Of a stretch of DNA of 64,000 bases, positions 1 through 12,133 are shown piece after piece. Both the position numbers and the translations under genes were made by a program. Under the pieces are notes generated by a model, which saw nothing but the letters and a program-made list of their open reading frames with translations, ran no database searches and was not told the DNA's origin. Source of the stretch: Panopea generosa (taxonomy: Eukaryota > Mollusca > Bivalvia > Adapedonta > Hiatellidae); contig CM055896.1 of assembly GCA_029582155.1 (NCBI GenBank), positions 22,878,184 to 22,942,183 of the forward strand, written 5' to 3'. Every line of letters starts with the position of its first letter. Positions within the stretch are counted from its first letter, which is position 1.

Positions 1-180
1 TATGGGGAATTGTAGGGGATGCGGTTAAAATTGAATAACCGCTTGCAGTTAAATAGTTTTTTAAGAACATCCCCTTTATTCCTCTCAGTAATGAATGGAG
101 CCCGTGAGCCAAATTTATAGCACGTAAGAGACGAATCATTTATATCAAATTAAAAATAAAATTACTTTTTAATAACTGTA
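1..180. other. AT-rich flank, nothing recognised
   Basis: No long reading frame, RNA gene or repeat was recognised in this stretch. Confidence 0.5.
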
Positions 181-513
181 CTAAACAAACCACCCTTGGT
201 AGCCTCTCAATATTGACTGCGAAAAAGTGATTTGTGACGTAGTAGCGCGTGCGATAGTATCACGAGTATATGCAAGGGGGGACCCCGAGCTAGACCAAAC
301 TAGTATTCCGTACTTATTGTTTTTCAGAGCGTATAAATAATATAATGCGTACTTCGTTCGGTACAGTTTTATTGCAGACATCAGTATATCCACAAAAAAA
401 AAAGAAAACCCAATAAATATACATAATATAAGTGAAGCCATAACTTTTCTAATCTTTTTAATGAACCCCTTATCTAACAGTCTTAATCCGCACACTACCA
501 CTGCAGTATTCAT
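181..513 (-). CDS. possible first exon of a type II membrane protein
   Basis: An ATG at 513-511 opens 110 codons ending at a TAG at 183-181. The N-terminus is short and includes a basic KKIRK cluster. It is followed by about 20 hydrophobic residues (MASLILCIFIGFSFFFVDIL), an arrangement typical of signal-anchored Golgi or other type II membrane proteins. The rest has no motif I recognise. The sequence just upstream on this strand (521-800) is a dispersed repeat that recurs inverted near 34.9 kb, so the start region may lie in repeat DNA. No convincing splice donor was found. It could be a first exon, a single-exon relic or a chance frame. Confidence 0.22.
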   Translation of the reverse strand: MNTAVVVCGLRLLDKGFIKKIRKVMASLILCIFIGFSFFFVDILMSAIKLYRTKYALYYLYALKNNKYGILVWSSSGSPLAYTRDTIARATTSQITFSQSILRGYQGWFV

Positions 514-520
514 TTGTGTA

Positions 521-800
521 CTTCCGAACACTGGCGGAGGTACAGTCGGAAAGCAACCGAGTCATTACGGAATTACAAAAATGTAAATAAAAGTTAAAAG
601 TTCGGTCCGCTCGCCTAAGAAAAATATATTTCAATCGAAGTTATTTATTTTCTGGCTTTTTTTAAAAAAAGTCACTAAGGCGTATACAGGAATGGTTTAA
701 ATAATACTATCAACACATGTAATTACAATCATTTTTGTTATTATCAACTTGTGTGCATTTCGGAAGTTTAATGAGGCTTTAAGTCGGTTGCTATTATAGC
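521..800 (+). repeat. dispersed repeat, copy A
   Basis: About 280 bp matches the reverse complement of 34735-35010 with moderate divergence. Shared landmarks include AAAGTTAAAAG, TCGGTCCGCTC, TCGAAGTTATTTATTTTCT and GTCACTAAGG in the same order. The similarity stops near 515-521, where the possible membrane-protein frame begins, and fades at the satellite edge near 800. The family is unknown. Confidence 0.75.
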
Positions 801-827
801 GCAACGTAACGAGGTATCCGATTTAAT

Positions 828-3800
828 TGCTGCTGTAGGTTTTATGCACAAGAGCTAAAATTCTGCTGGTGTTCTCACTGTTGTAGGGTGTTTAGCATAA
901 GACCTACAGTCCTGCTGGTGTTCTCACTGTTGTAGTTTATTTTGCAAAAAAGACCTACAGTCCTGCAGGTGGTATCACTGTTGTAGGTTATTATGCACAA
1001 GACCTACAGTCCTGCAGGTGGTATCGCTGCTGTAGGTTATTTTGCTCAAGACCTACAGTTCTACCGGTGGTATTGCTATTGTAGGTTATTTTGCACAAGA
1101 CCTACAATTCTGCTGGTATCACTGTTGTAGGTTGTTTTGCACAAGGCCTACAGCTCTGCTGGAGATATCGCTATTGTAGGTTAATTTGCACAAGACCTGC
1201 AATTCTGCTGGTGGTATCACTGTTGTAGGTTGTTTTGCACAAGACCTACAGTTCTGCTGGAGGTATCACTGTTGTAGGTTATTTTGCACAAGACCTACAG
1301 TTCTGCTGGTGGTATCACTGGTGTATGTTATTTTGCACAAGACCTACAGTTCTGTTGGTGGTATCACTGTTGTATGTTATTTTGCACAAGACATACAGTT
1401 CTCCTGGAGTTATCACTGTTGTATGTTATTTTTCGCAAGACCTAGAGTTCTGCTCGAGGTATCTCTGCTGTAGATTGTATGCACAAGACCTACAGTTCTG
1501 CTGGTGGTATCACTGTTGTACGTTATTTTGCACAAAAGCTACAGTACTGAAGGATGTATCACTGCTGTAGTTTGTATGCACTAGAACTACAATTCTGCTG
1601 GTGGTATTACTGTTGTATGTTAATTTTGCACAAGACCTACAGTTCTGCTTGAGGTATCACTGCTGTAGGTTGTATGCACAAGACCTAGAGTTCTGCTGGT
1701 GGTATCACTGTTGTAGGTTGTTTTGCACAAGACCTACAGTTCTGCTGGTGATATCGCTGTTGCAGGTTATTTTGCACAAGAACTGCAGTTCTACTGGTGG
1801 TATCGCTATTGTCGGTTATTTTGCACAAGACCTACAGTTCTGTTGTTGGTATCACTGTGGTAGGTTGTTTTGCACAAGACCTGCAGTTCTGCTGGATGTA
1901 TCACTGTTGTAGGTTATTTTGCACAAGACCTACAGTTCTGTTTGTGGTATCACTGTTGTATGTTATTTTGCACAAGATCTAGAGTTCTGCTGGTGGTATC
2001 GCTACTGTAGGTTGTTTTGCAAAAGACCTACAGTTCTGCTGTTGGTATCACTGTTGTAGGTTATTTTGCACAAAACTTACAGTTCTGTTGGAGGTATCGC
2101 CGTTGTAGGTTATTTTGCACAAGACCTACAGTTCTGCTGGTGCTATTGCTATTGTAGGTTATTTTGCATAAGACCTACAGATATGCTGGTTGTATCGCTG
2201 TTGTAGGTTATTTTGCACAAAACCTACAGTTCTACTGGAAGTATCGCTATTGTAGGTTACTTTGCAGTAGACCTACAGTTCTGCTTGTGGTATCACTGTT
2301 GTAGGTTGTTTTGCACAAGACCTACAGTTCTGCTGGTGGTATCACTGTTATAGGTTATTTTGCACAAGACCTACAGTTCTGCCGGTGGTATCACTGTTGA
2401 AAGTTGTTTTGCACAAGACCTACAGTTCTGCTGGAGGTATCATTGCTGTAGGTTATTTTGCACAAGACCTACAGTTCTGCTGGTGGTATAGATGTAGTAG
2501 GTTATTTTGCACAAGATCTACAATTCTGCTGGTGGTATCACTGTTGTAGGTTATTTTGCACAATACATTGAGTTCTGCTGGTGGTATCACTGTTGTAGGT
2601 TATTTTGCACAATACCTACAGTTCTGCTGCAGGTATCAGTGTTGTAGGTTGTTTTGCACAAGACTTACAGTTCTGTTGGTGGAATCACTGTTGTTTGTTA
2701 TTTTGCACAATACATACTGTTATACTGCAGGTATCGCCGCTGTAGGTTGTATGCACAAGACCGACAATTCTGCTGGTGGTATCACTGTTGTAGGTTATTT
2801 TGAACAAGACCTACAGTTCTGCTAGTGGTATCACTGCTGGTGGTATCACTGGTGTAGGTTGTTTTGCACAAAACTTACAGTTCTGCTGGTGGTATCACTG
2901 TTGTATGTTATTTTGCACAAAACATACAGTTCTGCTGGAGGTATCACTGTTGTATGATAATTTGCACAATACCTACAGATCTTCTGGTGGTTTCGCTGCT
3001 GTAGAGTATTTTGCACAATACCTATAGTTCTACCGGTGATATTGCTCTTGTAGGTTATTTTGCACAAGACCTACAGTTCTGCTGGTGGTATCACTGTTGT
3101 AGGTTTTTTTGCATAAGACCTAGAGTTCTGCTGGAGGTATCGATATTGTAGGTTATTTTGCACAAGACCTAGAATTCTGCTGGTGGTATCACCGTTGTAG
3201 GTTGTTTTGCACAAGACCTACAGTTCTGCTGGTGGTATCACTGTTGTATGACATTTTGCCCAAGACATAGTGTTCTGCTGGAGGTATCACTGTTGTATGT
3301 TATTTTGCACAATAACTACAATTCTGCTGGAGGTATCGCTGCTGTAGGTTGTATGCACACGACCTACAGTTCTGCTGGTTGTATCACTGTTGTACGTTAT
3401 TTTGCACAAAACTTACAGTTCTGATCGATGTATCGCTGCTGCAGGTTGTATGCACAAGAACTACAGTTCTGCTGGTGGTATCACTGTTGTATGTTGTTTT
3501 GCATTCTGCTTGAGGTATCGCTGCTGTAGGTTGTATGCACAAGACCTACAGTTCTGCTCTTGGTATCACTGTTGTAGGGTGTTTTGCACAAGACATACAG
3601 TTCTGCTGGTGGTATCGCTGTTGCAGATTAATTTGCACAAGAACTACAGTTATACTTGTGGTGTCGCTATTGTAGGTTATTTTGCACAAGACCTACAGTT
3701 CTGCTAGTGGTATCACTGTTGTAGGTTGTTTTGCACAAGACCTACAGTTCTTCTGGAGATATCACTGTTGTAGGTTATTTTGCACAAGACCTACAGTTCT

Positions 3801-6800
3801 GCAGGTGGTATCACTGTTTTAGGTTGATTTGCACAAGATCTACAGTTCTGCTGCAGGTATCAATGTTGTAGGTTGTTTTGCACAAGACTTACAGTTCTGC
3901 TGGTGGAATCACTGTTGTATGTTATTTTGCACAAGACATACTGTTATACTGCAGGTATCGCCGCTGTAGGTTGTATGCTCAAGACCGACAGTTCTGCTGG
4001 TGGTATCACAGTTGTATGTTGTTTTGCACAAGAGCTAAAGTTCTGCCGGAGGTATCACGGTTTTAGGTTGTTTTTGCACAAGACCTACAGTTTTGCAGGA
4101 GGTATCATTGTTGTAGGTTATTTTGCACAAGACCTACAGTTCTGCTAGAGTAATCACTGTTGTAGGTTGTTTGGCACAAGACCTACAGTTCTGCTGGAGG
4201 TATCATTGTTGTCGGTTGTTTTGCACAAGACATACAGTTCTGCTGGACGTATCATTGTTGTAGGTTGTTTTGCACAAGACCTACAGTTCTGCTGGTGGTA
4301 TCACTGTTGTAGGTTATTTTGCACAAGACCTACAGTTCTGCTGGTGGTATCACTGGTGTATATTATTTTGCATAAGACCTACAGTTCTGTTGGTGGTATC
4401 ACTGTTGTATGTTATTTTGCACAAGACATACAGTTCTCCTGGAGGTATCACTGTTGTATGTTATTTTACACAAGACATAGAGTTCTGCTGGAGGTATCTC
4501 TGCTGTAGGTTGTATGCACAAGACATACAGTTCTGCTGGTGGTATCAATGTTGTACGTTAGTTTGCACAAAACCTACAGTTCTAAAGGATGTATCACTAC
4601 TGTAGTTTGTATGCACAAGAACTACAATTCTGCTGGTGGTATCACTGTTGTATTTTTTTTTGCACAAGACATACTGTTGTACTGCAGGTATCGCCGCTGT
4701 AGGTTGTATGCACAAGACCGACAGTTCTGCTTGTGGTATCACTGCTGTAGGTTATTTTGAACAAGACCTACAGTTCTGCTGGTGGTATCACTGCTGGTGG
4801 TATCACTGGTGTAGGTTGTTTTGCACAAAACTTACAGTTCTGCTGGTGGTATCACTGCTGTAAGTTGTATGCACAAGACCGACAGTTCTGCTCTTGGTAT
4901 CACTGTTGTAGGGTGTTTTGCACAAGACCTACAGTTCTGCTGGTGATATCGCTGTTGCAGGTTATTTTGCACAAAAACTGCAGTTCTACTGATGATATCG
5001 CTATTGTAGGTTATTTTGCACAAGACCCACAGTTCTGTTGGTGGTATCACTGTTGTACGTTAATTTGCAAAAACTCTAGAGTTCTGCTGGTGGTATCGCT
5101 GCTGTAGGTTGTTTTGCACACGACCTACTGTTCTGCTGTTGGTATCACTGTTGTAGGTTATTTTGCACTAGGCCTACAGTTCTGTTGGACGTATTGCCTT
5201 TGTAGGTTATTTTGCACAAGACCTACTGTTCTGCTGGTGCTATCGCTATTGTAGGTTATTTTGCATAAGACCTTCAGATCTGCTGGTTGTATCGCTGTTG
5301 TAGGTTATTTTGCACAAAACCTACAGTTCTGCTGGATGTATCGCTATTGTAGGTTACTTTGCAAAAGACCTACAGTTCGGCTTGTGGTATCACTGTTGTA
5401 GGTTATTTTGCACAAGACCTACAGTTCTGCTGGTGGTATCACTGTTGAAAGTTGTTTTGCACAAGACCTACAGTTCTGCTGGAGGTATCATTGTTGTAGG
5501 TTATTTTGCACAATACCTACAGTTCTGCTGGTGGTATCGATGTAGTAGGTTATTTTGCACAAGACCTACAGTTCTGCTAGTGGTATCACTGTTGTAGGTT
5601 ATTTTGCACAATACATTGAGTTCTGCTGGTGGTATCACTGTTGTAGGTTATTTTGCACAAGATCTACAGTTCTGCTGCAGATATCAGTGTTGTAGGTTGT
5701 TTTGCACAAGACTTACAGTTCTGCTGGTGGAATCACTGTTGTATTTTATTTTGCACAAGACATACTGTTATACTGCAGGTATCGCCGCTGTAGGTTGTAT
5801 GAACAAGACCGACAGTTCTGCTGGTGGTATCACTGTTGTAGGTTATTTTGAACAAGAATTACAGTTCTGCTGGTGGTATCACTGTTGAAAGTTGTTTTGC
5901 ACAAGACCTACAGTTCTGCTGGAGGTATCATTGTTGTAGGTTATTTTGCACAATACCTACAGTTCTGCTGGTGGTATCGATGTAGTAGGTTATTTTGCAC
6001 AAGACCTACAGTTCTGCTAGTGGTATCACTGTTGTAGGTTATTTTGCACAATACATTGAGTTCTGCTGGTGGTATCACTGTTGTAGGTTATTTTGCACAA
6101 GATCTACAGTTCTGCTGCAGGTATCAGTGTTGTAGGTTGTTTTGCACAAGACTTACAGTTCTGCTGGTGGAATCACTGTTGTAGTTTATTATGCACAAGA
6201 CATACTGTTATACTGCAGGTATCGCCGCTGTAGGTTGTATGCACAAGACCGACAGTTCTGCTGGTGGTATCACTGTTGTAGGTTATTTTGAACAAGAATT
6301 ACAGTTCTGCTGGTGGTATCACTGGTGTAGGTTGTTTTGCACAACACTTACAGTTCTGCTGGTGGTACCACTGTTGTATTATATTTTGCACAAGACATAC
6401 AGTTCTGCTGGAGGTATCACTGTTGTATGCTAATTTGCACAAGACCTACATATCTTCTGGTGGTATCGCTGCTGTAGGTTATTTTGCACAAGACATACAG
6501 TTCTGCTAATCACTGTTGTATGATAATTTGCACAAGACCTACAGATCTTCTGGTGGTATCGCTGCTGAAGGTTATTTTGCACAATACCTACAGTTCTACC
6601 GGTGATATTGCTCTTGTAGGTTATTTTGCACAAGACCTAGAGTTCTGCTGGAGGTATCGCTATTGTAGGTTATTTTGCACAAGACCTACAGTTCTGCTGC
6701 TGGTATCACTGTTGTAGGTTTTTTTGCATAAGACCTAGAGTTCTGCTGGAGGTATCGCTATTGTAGGTTATTTTGCACAAGATCTACAGTTCTGCTGCTG

Positions 6801-8430
6801 GTATCACTGTTGTAGTTTTTTTTGCATAAGACCTAGAGTTCTGCTGGAGGTATCGCTATTGTAGGTTATTTTGCACAAGACCTAGAGTTCTGCTGGTGGT
6901 ATCACTGTTGTATGTTATTTTGCACAATACCTACAATTCTGCTGGAGGTATCGCTGCTGTAGGTTGTATGCACACGACCTACAGTTCTGCTGGTGGTATC
7001 ACTGTTGTACGTTATTTTGCACAAAACCTACAGTTCTGATCGATGTATCGCTGCTTAAGTTGCATGCACAAGAACTACAGTTCTGCTGGTGGTATCACTG
7101 TTGTATGTTATTTTGCATTCTGCTTGAGGTATCTCTGCTGTAGGTTGTATGCGCAAGACCTACAGTTCTGCTCTTGGTATCACTGTTGTAGGGTGTTTTG
7201 CACAAGACATACAGTTCTGCTGGTGGTATCGCTGTTGCAGATACTTTTGCACAAGAACTACAGTTCAACTGGTGGTATCGCTATTGTAGGTTATTTTGCA
7301 CAAGACTTACAGTTCTGCTAGTGGTATCACTGTTGTAGATTGTTTTGCACAAGACCTACAGTTCTTCTGGAGATATCACTGTTGTAGGTTATTTTGCACA
7401 ATACATACAGTTCTGCTGGTGGTATCACTGTTTTAGGTTGTTTTGCAAAAGACCTACAGTTCTGCTGGAGGTATCACTGTTGTAGGTTATTTTGCACAAG
7501 ACCTACAGTTCTGTTGTTGGTGGTATCGTTATTGTAGGTTGTTTTGCACAAGACCTACAGTTCTACTGAAGGTATCACTGTTGTAAGTTGTTTTGCACAA
7601 AACCTACAGTTCTGCTGGTGGTATCACTGTTGTATGTTGTTTTGCACAAGACCTACAGTTCTGCTGGTGGTATCACTGTTGTATGTTATTTTGCACAATA
7701 CCTACAGTTCTGCTGGTGGTATCACTGTTGTAGTTTGTTTTGCACAAGACCTACAGTTCTGTTGGTGGTATCGCTGTTGTAGGTTGTTTTGCATAAGACC
7801 TACAGTTCTGCTGGAGGTATCACTGTTTTAGGTTGTTTTGCACAAGACCTACAGTTTTGCAGGAGATATCACTGTTGTAGGTTATTTTGCACAAGACCTA
7901 CAGTTCTGCCGGAGTAATCACTGTTGTAAGTTGTTTGGTACAAGTCCTACAGTTCTGCTGGAGGTATCATTGTTGTCAGTTGTTTTGCACAAGACCTACA
8001 GTTCTGCTGGTGGTATCACTGTTGTATGTTGTTTTGCACAAGACCTACAGTTCTGCTGGTGGTATCACTGTTGTATGTTATTTTGCACAATACCTACAGT
8101 TCTGCTGGTGGTATCACTGTTGTAGTTTGTTTTGCACAAGACCTACAGTTCTGTTGGTGGTATCGCTGTTGTAGGTTGTTTTGCATAAGACCTACAGTTC
8201 TGCTGGAGGTATCACTGTTTTAGGTTGTTTTGCACAAGACCTACAGTTTTGCAGGAGATATCACTGTTGTAGGTTATTTTGCACAAGACCTACAGTTCTG
8301 CCGGAGTAATCACTGTTGTAAGTTGTTTGGTACAAGTCCTACAGTTCTGCTGGAGGTATCATTGTTGTCGGTTGTTTTGCACAAGACCTACAGTTCTGCT
8401 GGTGGTATCACCGTTGTAGGTTATTTCGTT
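828..8430. repeat. 49-bp satellite array (about 155 units)
   Basis: Diverged head-to-tail 49-bp units run without a break. The unit begins GTTCTGCTGGTGGTATCACT, continues GTTGTAGGTTATTTTG and ends CACAAGACCTACA. Each unit carries a short inverted repeat, TGTAGGT...ACCTACA, so each strand can form a small stem. Because 49 is one more than a multiple of three, successive units are read in successive frames. This produces many 60-115 codon frames rich in Cys, Tyr and Val that are not genes. Units ATACATTGAG and GACATACTGTTATAC recur in blocks, showing higher-order duplication. The array stops abruptly near 8430. Confidence 0.95.
7600..8383. repeat. 392-bp higher-order duplication inside the 49-bp satellite
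   Basis: An eight-unit block (8 x 49 = 392 bp) is repeated immediately with very few differences. Diagnostic variants recur exactly 392 bp apart, for example TGTATGTTGTTTTG at 7631 and 8023 and the frame starts at 7838 and 8230. It is the youngest-looking part of the array and lies at its right end. Confidence 0.85.
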
Positions 8431-8662
8431 TGTTCTTTTAGTGATGATTCTTTTATTTCAATATTTATTGTTGTCACATAGCATAGATGTATATTGTACT
8501 TGTGCCATAAAATCACAATTCATTCATAATTATGATTCATGCATTCATTTCACAAATATGTACATAACAATTCATCTTTTTATAGTTATCTATTAGCATA
8601 CATGGCCACTGTGTCCTCTTTTAACTTCAAGAATGTTTTTACCTACGCACCAAATAATTTTC
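8431..8662. other. unique spacer between satellite and TIR element
   Basis: AT-rich single-copy-looking DNA. No gene or repeat recognised. Confidence 0.5.
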
Positions 8663-9459
8663 TTAAGGACGATTGCTATAGTTTTTGATTCGCACCAACT
8701 CCGCGCACAAATGGAAGTAATTTTGTCGAGACCTTGCCATAGTCAAGATATATCGATATACTACAACTGACCTTATGTCGGATGGAACAATCATTTAAGG
8801 ATATGCCTAAAATTGGCCTCTTATACTGTGTTCGCTATAAGAAATATTTTTATTGGTAGCAATTAAACCTGAATACAAAATATAACAGAAATCGTAATAT
8901 GTATACACATATTCTCAAACGTTAATTTTGCAACTGCAGTTTATTTAACTGCGATACATTTTTTTCTCAAATTACGCGGTAAAGTGTATTTTTTTTTTAT
9001 TGACATTAGTATATGTATCAGAGAGTATTTTGTGAGGTTTTAAGCAAAATTGATCCATACACTATATCAAAATATTAAAAAACGCTATATTTGTATTACA
9101 AAATTGAAAAACAATTGACACTCTGCTGAAATTATTGTTTTTAAAAATCTTAAACAGTTAAATTCAAGCTTATAAATACAATTTCCATGAAAATTAATAA
9201 TAAATTCATGCATATATGTAAAGTTTTAATTAATTACTAGATGTAAACAATTTTTAATATTATTTTTTTCATTGCTTTTTAAATCTACATTTCAAGGACG
9301 GGTATGTTTATGAGGATGTAATACCAAAAAATAGGTACGGTAATATGTGTTTTTTATTTCTGATATAGCATAATTATACAGTAAACTTAAATACTGGGAA
9401 GATTCATGCAATTCTATCCATAGGAAAAATGTGACAAAAGCTACAGCAGTCGTCTTTAA
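8663..9459 (+). mobile_element. non-autonomous TIR element flanked by TTAA, copy A
   Basis: The segment begins TTAAGGACGATTGCTATAG and ends in the imperfect reverse complement (CTACAGCAGTCGTCTTTAA), giving terminal inverted repeats of about 20 bp. A second copy lies inverted at 25731-26542. The two align over their whole length, sharing for example GTGAGGTTTTAAGCAAAAT at 9032-9050 and its complement at 26158-26176. Similarity ends at the TIRs, which defines the boundaries. TTAA is present at all four ends, consistent with a TTAA-targeting (piggyBac-type) element. That assignment is an inference. No transposase frame is present, so it would be mobilised in trans. Confidence 0.75.
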
Positions 9460-10880
9460 TCACTTGATTGTTATATAATCCTAATGTTTTATGCCACTAG
9501 TGAATTCATTTAGTGATACAATCTGTTTAAAAGAAATTGGTAATAATTTCGGTTATCTGAATGCGACTGCAGTGTAATATTTAAAAAAAAACTATATTTG
9601 TTGTATTGGGTATATTAGGTTTTATCATTTTGGGGAAAGTGTAACAAATTAACGTGTTATAATTTTTGTCTTTTTACATAGAGGTTAAATCATGTAATGT
9701 ATGTCGGTTGCTTGTGATCACACATCAAGTTGACCTGTACACCTATGAACGTACTGCCGCGTGATGACAATAGCATACATTTATCATTACCTTCAACTTC
9801 CTATAGAAGACAATACTTTTAGCGCTAACGGTAGTTTATAAATTATACGTTAACTTTATAAATAAACATAATTATAATTTTTTAAATATACTTATTACAT
9901 GTATATATTTTAATAACGATAGAAACGGATGCAAATAAGATATGTGTTACAACATCAATGTCCACGTATATGTCAACTACAACCATTAAACAGTGGTATG
10001 ACTTTTCCAAAATACAAACAAAGTTAAGTATTTACATAGTCAATGCAATAGTATTATAAGTAGGATGGAATGATAGTTAAAGAATGGACACATGTATTGA
10101 TACTATATATCCACAGGATTGTCACTTGTTGTTCATTACTAGGTACCCACATACATGTAATGATTGTTTTAATACCGCCCAATCGTTACTATGTCTATTT
10201 TGGGCATACCTTTTCTTATCTGTTTAATTAAATATATCATTCGCATTGAACTGATTTAGACATTATGTATAATTTTCTAATAAAAACACTTAAATACTGT
10301 CGGCATATCATATCTAGAATACTAAATTTCCATTTAGTTGGAATTGGTGAATTTGTGTATGTTAAAAAGAACGTAAAACGTTCGTTGTTTTAAACTACAA
10401 ACTAATCAGTGACATTTCGAAACAGCATCAGTAGCTTATACGATATAGTGTAAGGTTTTGTAATGTACGTCTGGTCTGCATAGATAATGTATTAAATTTA
10501 CAATTTTAAGGACAGTATCAGTTATCCGATGTATTTGGTAAATTAAATATAAAATTAGATTTAACCTTGAAGAATTCCTTAAGTTATCGATATAAATAAC
10601 ACATCTTTTCTGTTTAATTTATATGAGCTCGATTGCAAAGATAGCTTTGTTAAACCGTAAATTTCACAAAAACGAACTCTTCACAAGTGTACGGAATACG
10701 TACGGATATTTCACAAAAACAGAATATGTTTATATTGAATAAACACTTCTGTGCAAAATTCAGTATAGTTCTAATGAAATAGTAGGTTTTATGAGTATCT
10801 GGTATATGGTTCGTCCGAATATTGGTACACTATACGTCTAGATATGACTTTTTACCAATCATTATAGTTTTAACTAAAAT
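9460..10880. other. AT-rich region, no gene recognised
   Basis: Very AT-rich, with stop codons frequent in all frames. No RNA gene or tandem repeat seen. Confidence 0.5.
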
Positions 10881-11110
10881 TCAATAAAGAATCGAGTACG
10901 CCTCTTTGCAGACGACACCAACGTGTATCTGCCTAAATATATGCTAAATCTGACCGAAATTCTCCTATAAAAATTGAGAAAAGAATTGGTCGATTAAATT
11001 CAATACAGACAAATGCGAAGTCATAAGAATAAAAAAAAAAAGAAAGATGCCATCACATTCTCTTATAAATTGCATAATTACAGATGTTATGCCACACATT
11101 TTTAGTAAAT
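10881..11110 (+). pseudogene. reverse transcriptase fragment of a non-LTR retrotransposon
   Basis: The plus strand reads VRLFADDTNVYL from 10896, which is the catalytic F-A-D-D box of LINE reverse transcriptases (palm motif C). About 60 bases later, in shifted frames, NTDKCEVIRI and then FSYKLHNY follow. These match the conserved segment after the catalytic box in Jockey/CR1-type elements. Stop codons and frameshifts interrupt it, including a TAA just after the FADD segment and a poly-A run near 11028. Only about 75 codons' worth survive, so this is a dead scrap. The family beyond 'LINE' is uncertain. Confidence 0.75.
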
Positions 11111-11595
11111 ATTTAGTCAGCATTTTCTTGTAATACATTTTATATGACACTCGCAATTTTAAAGTGATTTTGATGTAATAAATTTGTAACGTTTTGATTT
11201 ATTTTATAAAATAGTTTGCATATAATGGTATTAAGTAACTAAAAATAAAGGCATAGTAGATTAAAACTAATTATATATAATTCAAGCCTGATTATGGATT
11301 AAATATATCTAGAGAATAAGTTTGCAATTTTCATATTGTATGAATGTGAACACATTTTATTGTGGTGTTTTCCTTTAGTATTGTAATGATTTTTGTTGAT
11401 TAACGTCTCGTAGAATAATTCGTATCAAAACAAGTCACATTTTTAACAACATTTACCATTCTTTAAATAATTACAAGAGACGGCAGATTTGTACAAGCGT
11501 TTGTTTTGACAGGTGTCGCTTTGTTGCATTGTGTATATTTCCTGAACTAGTACATCAAGGGCGTTCGACTCTAGCACCAAACTCATAGTTTTGTT
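11111..11595. other. AT-rich region, nothing recognised
   Basis: No coding or repeat signal found. Confidence 0.45.
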
Positions 11596-11838
11596 GTTTA
11601 AATACAAGCCTCTACGTCCTCTGTCTTATCTAACGGTTAAATACAACCCTCTACGTCCTCTGTCTTATATAACGGTCAAATACACTCCTCTACGTCCTCT
11701 GTTTTATCTAACGGTCAAATACAACCCTCTACGTCCTCTGTCTTATCTAACGGTCAAATACAACCCTCTACGTCCTCTGTCTTATCTAACGGTCAAATAC
11801 AATCCTCTACGTCCTCTGTCTTATCTAACGGTCAAACG
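11596..11838. repeat. 39-bp minisatellite, 6 copies
   Basis: Six units of 39 bp contain CCTCTACGTCCTCTGTC, TTATCTAACGGTC and AAATACAA. As 39 is divisible by three, one plus-strand frame (11591-11920) stays open as a 13-residue repeat, PLRPLSYLTVKYN. The frame has no ATG near its start (it opens at TTG) and runs a short way into unique DNA. I regard it as non-coding. Confidence 0.9.
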
Positions 11839-12096
11839 ACGAATTACGTTCAATGTGACATTTTCAGTTATATTAAAAGCAAAATTCCGTCTCTCCCAAA
11901 AAGAAATCTCTGAAACGTAAATAAGTTTTGCTCATTAAACATTAGTGTATATTTGTCTAATGTAAATGTTATCATATAAAAGCATACCTGTTGATTCAAC
12001 AGTTGATCAAAATCAAAATGCTTTTTAATGTGTTTATGTAAAACAACTTTTGCAATAAGTTATGCATATATTGTTCACCAATACAAAATGAAGTTC

Positions 12097-12133
<37 letters not shown>

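Noticed and set aside
828-8430. Dozens of Cys/Tyr-rich frames of 60-116 codons
   Set aside because: They are the three frames of a 49-bp satellite read in succession, with no constraint beyond the repeat.
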